NCBI GenBank assembly: GCA_011763485.2
Contig: JAANSK020250829.1
Coordinates: forward strand, 1 to 23,166
Length of the DNA stretch: 23,166 nt
Source of the DNA: Isoetes engelmannii
Lineage: Eukaryota; Streptophyta; Lycopodiopsida; Isoetales; Isoetaceae
Reading direction: 5' to 3'
Of this stretch, positions 12,901-21,900 are shown in pieces (within the stretch, counting starts at the first letter, position 1; each line of letters begins with the position of its first letter). Position numbers and translations under genes: made by a program. The notes under the pieces are model-generated. The model ran no database searches, was not told where the DNA came from, and saw nothing but the letters and a program-made list of their open reading frames with translations.

Positions 12901-15900
12901 AATAGAGTCTCTTATGCAGCCCCACTCCTTGTGTGGCTGAAATCTATCCCTCGATGCTTGGATTGGAGGGCTAGGATTGTGCCACGCAGGGAGGGGGGGT
13001 TGTATAAGGAACTTGTCCCAAACATGTGTCACCTCATACTTTGCTCTAGCTATAAGAATCATGTTCAGAACTGTATCTGAACCCAAAGCGCATGGAAAGA
13101 ATTGGAGTACTATTCTTAGACTGAGTCTCTGAAATCAGCTGATCCTCGACAGAAAATCAGGACTACTTTGATGAATTCTTCATCAACAATGAGCGTGTAC
13201 TCGGAGAAGATGGAAGCTCTATGGATGGAACTTGGGAGGGAGGTAAATGGTAGATCTGAACCTTATTCAGTGCCATCTTGGCTAACTTACCTAGTAAGTA
13301 TTCCATACTCTCTTCCCAAAACACCTTGAGTTTCTTGTAAGTGCCAATTCAGTAGGAATCTAAAGGCTAAGACTCTGAGGAGTAAAGTTGCTGCTGTATC
13401 AGGTGAAAAGACTATGATAGAGATTATAAAGTTAAAGATTCTCATAAGAATTCAAATGGAAGGTCGAGAGGCTTAGCCATTCCATCTGCCAATTCTTTGC
13501 CTGTATGACAGTAAAGGTCCAAAACTGATAACTGTAGCCGTTCTTTTACCAGGCAGACCTTTAAATCCATATATTGGTATCAAAATGTCTTTCAGAAGAG
13601 CAATGGCTTCAAAGTCCACATACAACTTGGCTGTTTGAAGAGGAAGCTGCAAGTCCTGAATGTGAAGCAAAAGCTGCATCTTCTGCGTTCCAGTAGAAAG
13701 AGCTTTACGCTCAGGTTCAGTGGTGCTCAGACTTGATGTAGTTTGCTTCTTTGAAGTTGAAGTGATTGTTCCTAGCCAGAAACAAAACCTGTTGTGGATT
13801 GTCTCAGATCAAGATCATTTCCAGCATGATCTGCATCTGTATAAACCACAAGTACCCTCATAACATGTACCCTTCAAATACGAAAGGATCGTTCTAGCTG
13901 CTGATTGATGTGACTATTTAGGAGCCTGCAGAATATCTGGTCGAGCTATGGTAGCATAACTGATGGATCCAACAAATTGCCTATACAAGATGGGGTCACA
14001 GGATTCCTCTTCTGCATCCAAAGTGCCTGCATCAAACGGATCAACAACAGGCTTGCATACAGTCATAAAGAACTTTTCTAACACCTCTACTTATGTACTT
14101 AAATTGAGTTAAATGAGTGTATGTAGAATGCTGCCAGATCTCAACCACAAGACAGAAATGCAGAAGACCTAAATCTGTGATTCAGAGCTTGTTTAATTTT
14201 GGCCGTGGTCTGAGTAATCTCATCATAGTTATCTCCTGTAATGACAGTGTCGTGAGCATACAAAGCTGAGCTGTAATTTTGTAATATAGACTGGGATCAG
14301 CTCAAGACCTGGTGAATACCTTCACCAACTAAAAACCAGTTATCTTATCGTGCCCACAGCAAAGTGCTCGTTTAACACCCTACAAGCTGCGATTGAGTTG
14401 ACAAATCAAGTGTTCCTGTCCCTCTTTGATATAGCCTTAGGGCTCCATTTAAAAAGGTACTCTTAAACTCAAGTTGCCAAAGAGGCCAACTTTCAGTGGA
14501 TATCCTGGCCACCAGTGTGAATACTTAAAACCATTTCCTTGCAATGAAATTATGGTGCGTAGGTCGAGAAACTAACTGTCAAGTACCTTGCTTCGGTAGC
14601 TGAATATTCAGCATGCATGGCTGCCCTGCATTTTTTTTATATTTTTCTTAATTTCTTTCTTCCTGCTAATGCGGGATTATGCAGGTCGTAAGGGCACTCA
14701 AACATCGTAGACGCTTTTTTAGATGCGTATTAGAAACTGTATGGCAAGATTCGAATTACTAACAGATGTTTTAAGATACTTCCACATTGATAATACGTCA
14801 CACATGGAAATAACTTATAGCTGATATCACAACTTACATAGATTCAAAAATAACAGGAGAGCATTCAATAGATTCTAGGAATATATGTTGCATAGAACAG
14901 TGTATACTTTGATGCAGCATATCAAACTCAATCAGTTTGATGTGCATTTTGATTCTACCATGCACTAGAAGATCCCCAGCAGAGCTCATTTTTTCAATTG
15001 GGCCGAAAGTGCTCGACTGGATCTCTAAAAAGTTTTAACCTCCAAACCTTGTGAGGTTTGAACAGAACAATTTAGGATGTCCTTCCACTAGCAGGAGATT
15101 GAGATTGGTTGGGCTTAACTGTGCTGATAGAAAATGCCCCTTGTTAATACGGACTTGCTGGAGTCTGAAGAGCATTCCATCTCTACCCGTCCCCGCCATT
15201 ACATAGCAGCCCCCCATTTCTTGCTGTAAAATGGGCTGCCAATTCTTCACACGGATTTCATGATTAAAGGCTGTCTATATAAAAATTGCTGGTTATCAAT
15301 ACAAATAGCCCCTGAACTGTTGTTCCTTGTATATGCCTACAACTCCCCCCCCCCCCCAAAAAAAAAACATTTACCATCCTCCCTTTGTCCACCTGACAAG
15401 CAATTAAATACTCAAAACATACAACTTATCTTACTTGTACTTCAGAAGCACATTCTGTTGCAGGATTTGTATATTTGTCTTCGGCTTTCTGAGGGCATAA
15501 AGTTTCTGAACAATAAACTCCCTTGCCTACAGATTTTACGAGACTTCAGTTATAGAGCTGAATAATATGGACAGAACATAATCTTAGATATAATTCTCCA
15601 AGCTAAGTGCACTTACCTTTGTCACAGCCTTCAATCGCAACTTGTCCATTTCAGACTCCACATCCTTAAGGGCTGCAGATGTCTTGGCAACCGAATCTTC
15701 AGCAATAAAATGTAACTTCTTGCTTAAGATTTGTAGGTTTCTGACATATTCTTCATTCACCTGCAAAGAAATGACAAACTACTAACATAGAACAAGTAGT
15801 AGAGCTAAAACTGCAGGGTGTAAGGAACCAGCAGCAACTGCTCCTCATAGTCTATTGTCATTACCTCACCCTCTACGATGATGTCAACCATATTAGGAGA

Positions 15901-18900
15901 GATCACTATGTCCTCAATAAATCGAGCCAGCTTCAACTCTGCCACCTGGATATAAACAAAACCAACAACACAATGATCATTTGGACCTAAGAAACAAAAA
16001 GAAAACTTGGATCCGAAGAAGTACTACAAGACATTTAACACTTCGAATTACAAACTAAGCGTGTAATAAAATATCTATTCTAAAGAACACGCATTTACAT
16101 CAGCTGACATTTAGGTTGCCACATTATCAATGCATGCTTGTTCTTGCTTCCTTCCATCTCTGGTTTGGTAAAGCATGCTACAAGGTATTCCCCATCATTT
16201 TGGAGCACCCTACTATAAGACAAACCTGCTGCCGTCAATTAGAACAAAGACCCCTACCCATGATATAACTCAAATTCCAGCATCTGAGCATCATCACGTA
16301 ATGCTGGCTAATATAGTGTACTCCTGTTTTGTGGTCCAAACGTTATGGTGTGACATACCACTGGCACATTACCGGCTTTGCACAAAACCAGAGAAAGGCA
16401 TTTCCCATCAGCTGGACAAAAATCTTCAGATTGGAAGTGACCACACCCAGAGAAGAAATCAGCACAAAGAAAAGGAAAATGGAACTGTTATTTTCCAAAC
16501 CAGAGAAATACACTGAAACGAAATCTCGCTTACAACTTTATCTAACATGCAGCATGTCTCTAAGAGACAACGTGACCTTAGTTGTCGTGTTTCAATTATT
16601 CTAACACATCCTCTGAAGACTAAGAAAAAACAGATATTAAAAGAAAATAAACTGATTGCAGTGGTTTGTTTTTGTATAATGAAGAAAGCTGAATTTGTGG
16701 TTATCACATCTCTCTGTTCAGCTGAAACTTCATCTTCCCCAAAGCTTCCTTAAACCTTACGAGCTTCTTCCCTATAAGCCGTTCTGTTTTGTGAAGCCAT
16801 CAGCAATTGGTCATTGGAAGAATAATGGATGACTGACCATGTACCCATCTATGCAGTTAAAGCCAAATTACAACACCCTGCTTCACCATTATCAAGCATT
16901 CCCTGTTCGGCCATGAGCTAAAAAGGATGTTGCAAAAACAAAGGAGGCAAAAGAGCACAAGCCATTGTAAGATGTCTGGATTTGGCCCAAAATATGCCTT
17001 CTTTTTCATGCAAACCTTCATGATGACAATTCTAAACCTGGCTTATCCAATTCTTGATGATGCTTCGTTCTAACCCTGGCTTATCCAACTCCAATTTTCC
17101 AAATACTGCCGCTTCAATCCTTTAATCCTCAAGATTATATAAGTTTGAAGCCTCCGATGTCAAGAATGTCCTTTATCTGACAAGACGAAATAATACAATT
17201 CATTTCACTTCACTTCACCAAGAACACCTAAATCCTTTAAATTCTTGCCAGACTCTCCATCTTCTCAAGATTTAGCACAAATCTGTAAGAGAAAGAAGCT
17301 TCCACACTCAAATCCGACGTGGATGGTTTTATGTTTCTTTGCAGATTTCTATGGTCTAATCAGATTTCTCAGATTTTACCAAAATCTTGCACCTAGAACT
17401 ATAAATCCTTGTTAATTTAAACAAGCTAAACTGTCCAACTCTCCCTGGGCCCTGATACGATATTAGAATTTAGGATCAAATATAAAGGACGCAAGAAAAG
17501 AGAAAAATAGAACGAACTGTTTCATTGAATAAACACAGTATAAGATAGAGAGGCACAAGGTGCCAATGTACAGGTGAGCCCATGTACATTGAGATCACAT
17601 ATATAGGCTCTATACTTTAACATGAACTGCCCTGGCATGCACATTGTGCCAATGTAAAGGTCAGCCCATGTACACATGTACATAGAGATCACATATATAG
17701 GTTCTATACTTTAACATTAACTGCCCTGGCATGCAACTTCCCATTTTCTCTAACTTTCCAAGTGGGAACGAGACATAGGCCACACATCCAAACACTCTGC
17801 CCTGGCATGCAACTTCCCATTTTCTCTAACTTTCCAAGTGGGAAAGAGACATAGGCCACACATCCAAACACTCTCAAATTTGAGACATCCAGCTTTTCTC
17901 CATAAAAAGCCTCAAATAGCGTCATACCTTGCACTGCTTTTGTAAGTGCCCTATTAGCCAAATAACAAGCTGTCATGACGACTTCTCCCCAAATGTTTAA
18001 TAATTTCGCATATGACCAAGTAAGATCCATCAAGGATCTATTTTTCCTGCGACGAGCATGTGGTGCTATCACTCTCTTTGAATGCTGTGCTCCATCAAAT
18101 ACTCGTTAAATGCGTCTGATATGTACTCTCCATTATTGATTCTCAAGGCTCTGATTTTCCGCAGAATCTGATTTTTAATCAAATTTTTTAAAGATTTGAA
18201 ATTTTCTAGTACTTCAAGCTTTATATACTGCCCTAATTTAAGACGCACTCCCCCAAAGCTCCTGATTTTGCTCTAATACTCCCACTTTTGAACAAAAAAG
18301 CTCATTTGAACAAATGCCACGATTGTGAGAATTGCATATGAAGGCTGACATTTTACTGCTCTCCACTTTCTAGATCAGTTCCTGTTTAATTCTCCTTGAG
18401 TTGGCTCTGATACCGCATTCGACTTGGAACAAACTCAAAGAAGAGATCAGACAAAAGAAAGGAAAATGGAACTGCCTATAGAGAAGTACAACCGAAACGA
18501 TCTCACGTACAAGTTTATCTAACATGCAGCATGTCTCCACTAAGATGAAAAGTGTCCTTGGTTGTCACCTGTTTCACCTATTATAACAGCAAGCACGTTA
18601 TAAGTCGGATCACAACAAAATTTTCACTTGACTTGAGCTTCTGTCAGTCGGATCACAACAAAATCTGAACTGTGCAGTGGCGCTAAAAAATGTTGTGGTT
18701 AGTTCAATTCCTCACTTCCTCTAAGATCTGCAGCTACATCTTTATACCAGCAGGACTGCTATGACACCTTAGGCACCCAACATCACCGTTATGTTTCACC
18801 TTCCTTCACGGTCTTGATGACCTGCCTTCTTTTTGCTGTAGCATTCAATTCAATCCACAAAGTTCACTATCAGATTCATCTATTGCTTTCGCATTGTTTG

Positions 18901-21900
18901 TCTCTTCTTTGGACTTGGCCTTATCGTACTCTGTTTGGCATTCACGAGAAATAATAAAATGAATTTCACCTTCATTTTCAATTCCAAGTACATTATAGGC
19001 GTCAGTTCACTATCAGAATCTCTATTGCTTTCAATGTTTTGACTTCCTCTTGTACATAGATTTATCATATTTTAGTTTCATATCTTAGACCAATGCATGA
19101 GATATTTTCACCTTCATTTTCATTTCGACGACGTGTATTACATAGACATCCCAAGTACATTGGACTTGCTTTAACACAAAAATGTAAAGAAGGCACAAAA
19201 AGATAAGTCAAATACCTTTCTGTTCCGGAGTTTTAAGCCCATGTTCATGGATTGTTCTTGAAGACTCTTGATTTCAGAACTAATAGATCCTAAATCCTCC
19301 TTTATTAAAAGAAAGTTACATAATAATTTGTTAGAAAATAACTAAAAGCATAAAATGTAATCATTGCTTTTATGCATCTAAGACAAGATTGTACACAACA
19401 TTAAGCTTCAGTACCTCCAATACCAGAGCTGCTGAGAGTTTCCAAAGAAGCTTATGTCATTGGTTCTTTTCTAATGTTTCTCTGGGTATCCGTAAGTTTT
19501 TTACATCTATTGAAATTATTTGTGTGTTGGGTGATTCTGCCTGACCGTCAACGTGGTTTAGAGGTTTGTATGCAGGTGTAAACTCTTACAAGACTATATG
19601 AATCAGTGTGCTCAAGCCTTATGGCTTTTAACTGCTGACTCAATTTTTTGTTGTGAAAGATGGGCGTGCACTTACAAGGGACCACAAAATGCTTACAAGG
19701 TGGTTTTTCTCTCCAAAAAGAGGGGATTCACTAGAAAGAAAATTTCCAGATGTTAAGGGAATCACAATAGCAACTTATGATCAGGACTCGTAAAAATATA
19801 CAGTTCCTTCCGAAGAGACGGCTTGTCGAACAACAAAGGGGGACAATGCTGACACCAGGACATACTTTAGAGGGCCAGGATAGCAAGTGGAACATCTTTC
19901 TAGGAAATTTCGATTAGTTTCTTGTATAATTGTTCTCTAGCAAATAGGTGCACATGCCCTCCTTGCAGATTTATAAAAGTATCTAGTCTCCTATATCCTA
20001 CAGGTCTATGTTAGAGGATAATAAAAATTTCTTTCCTCCAAATGGACATTAAGGGAACAGCAGGCAAGCTACACAATCCCGATTTTGCAACTGCAACTTC
20101 GGATTCCTTCCATCAATATATCTCCAAAAAACGCTACAAATATACTTGAATAAAATCCGCTACTGAATAACCTGCTTTAGGTCCCAACCAAAATTTTGTT
20201 TTGTTCAATACAGCAATCAGCTAAAACACCTAATTCCTAGATGCTATGCTTCTCTAGACATGTTAGAAGGAGTTGATAAGTTTCATAACTTCAATGATCT
20301 GGTTAGACCTAACTGTCCCTTACATACTGAGCCATTTATCACCACATATTTGTCTGCAGACCTGATACTCTGATAGGAGTGATGGAAAAGCAACAAACCA
20401 AAATGTAGAGCTAGAGACATTTACATGAGGTCTCCACAAGGTAAAAGGTCTTAAAAAGGAAGGGAAAGCAGGTATTTTGCTCAGAAAACAAAATTGAGTG
20501 ATCCACGGTCTCCTGATTTTCTGTACATTGCCTGGCTATATTAAATCTGTATCCACCATATGTCAAGTAAGTAAGTTTCTTATTAAGCTCCTAGAGAGCG
20601 TAGAAGCTAAAGAGAACTCTTAGAATAGCTCATTACATTCTGTTGTACTCCTTACCCATGATCTACGGGTCGTTGCGGACATTGATAAATCTTATCTTAT
20701 CTTATTAAATTACATTTGCAATATTTGGTCTTACAAACCCAAGCATTGGGTTGTATATTTGCAATAATTGGTCTTAGAGACCCAAGCATTTGGTTGTATG
20801 CATGGAATGAGCGGTCTTCTGCAGATGTTTGACAAAGTTTTTCTCTGTTTCACCTCCACCTCCAGCTTCAGCTTCAAGTGATAAAAAGATTAAGAATAGA
20901 GATATATTTTAGGACTGGGATGATCACATTCTGCAGTTGATATATCCAGTTTTAAGGTCCCACTGTCCAACTAGTTAGCATGGGATTTCATGTCTACTAG
21001 ATGAACATTTAAACATTACTAGCAAAAGAATAGAAAAGGGATCCTACCTGAAACCCTCCGAGAAGAGACTCCATGTGCGTGAGAATAGAGTCGCACTCAC
21101 GTATTTGGGTGTCGAGTGTCACCAGATTATCACTTTCTTTTATGTAATCCTGTATACCAGTGCAATACAGCTATCTTAGATTCTATATGCTTTTTTGATA
21201 TTTAATCCACGTACACTTGCCTGAATAGATTCTAATTCTACTTGACGTAGTTTGTCTTCAATGTCTTGTGCGTATTCTCTAAGTTCAGTGCCTTTCCCAA
21301 GGATACTTGCAACTACCTTCAAATTCACATGTTACCATGTCATATAGTTAAAAATACATAATACTATGCATACGCTACACCTGAACAACGTTCACCTCTT
21401 GAGTATACAAATTGAACTATACGGACTACTCCAGTGTACTTATATAATGAAGGCCTATTTTAAACCTGATAGATAGAACAAGCCCTCTCTACTTATAGTT
21501 TCAATCAAAGCACTATTACTGGACAAGGCCGTTTTGAAAAGAAGTTCGTTTGCCTTCCAATTAATACTTGATAGGATACGTGTCAGGTCAAACTCAAGTC
21601 CCACCTCTTTGATGTGGCATGTACATCTAAATAGTCTTATATCAAGAAAGGATATGATTTGATTATACACGTAACAAGTTAAGGGTCATGTCGATGCATG
21701 CCCCTTATGAGCAGCCAACAAGAGGTTGTAGGAGGGAGCGTCTCTTCACATTTATACAGCTAAAACTTATAGATGGTCCTTAACATGAAAGGTGAATAAA
21801 GGCTAATATAAACACAATCTCTTTCTTAGTATCACATCTTGAAAGCATCTATAGCAATTTTTTTTAATCCTTTCTTCAATGAATGATGAATCTAGTGCCT

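Larger units (their letters stand above)
16430..18588 (-). mobile_element. Shrunken Ty1/copia element in intron 6
   Basis: LTR-like direct repeats at ~18419-18588 and ~16430-16606 start TGTTATAATAGG and TGTTAGAATAAT on the minus strand. They share blocks such as GACATGCTGCATGTTAGATA and CAGTTCCATTTTCCTTT. Right after the 5' copy, ~18404-18417 reads GCGGTATCAGAGCC, a near-perfect copia primer-binding site. Only an integrase fragment and a second LTR-like segment remain inside ~1.8 kb. Confidence 0.8.

Noticed and set aside
15260-15565. Plus-strand 101-codon ORF
   Set aside because: It is the antisense shadow of VPS52 exon 9 plus the C/A homopolymer (poly-Pro/Lys).
17704-18072. Host gene encoding a 122-aa protein
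   Set aside because: The content is copia integrase, and its C-terminal repeat comes from the 76-bp tandem duplication read in another frame.
21210-21220. GT donor four bases beyond exon 4 (GCAA|GTGTAC)
   Set aside because: Adds four bases and shifts the frame into exon 5, whereas the GC donor fits.
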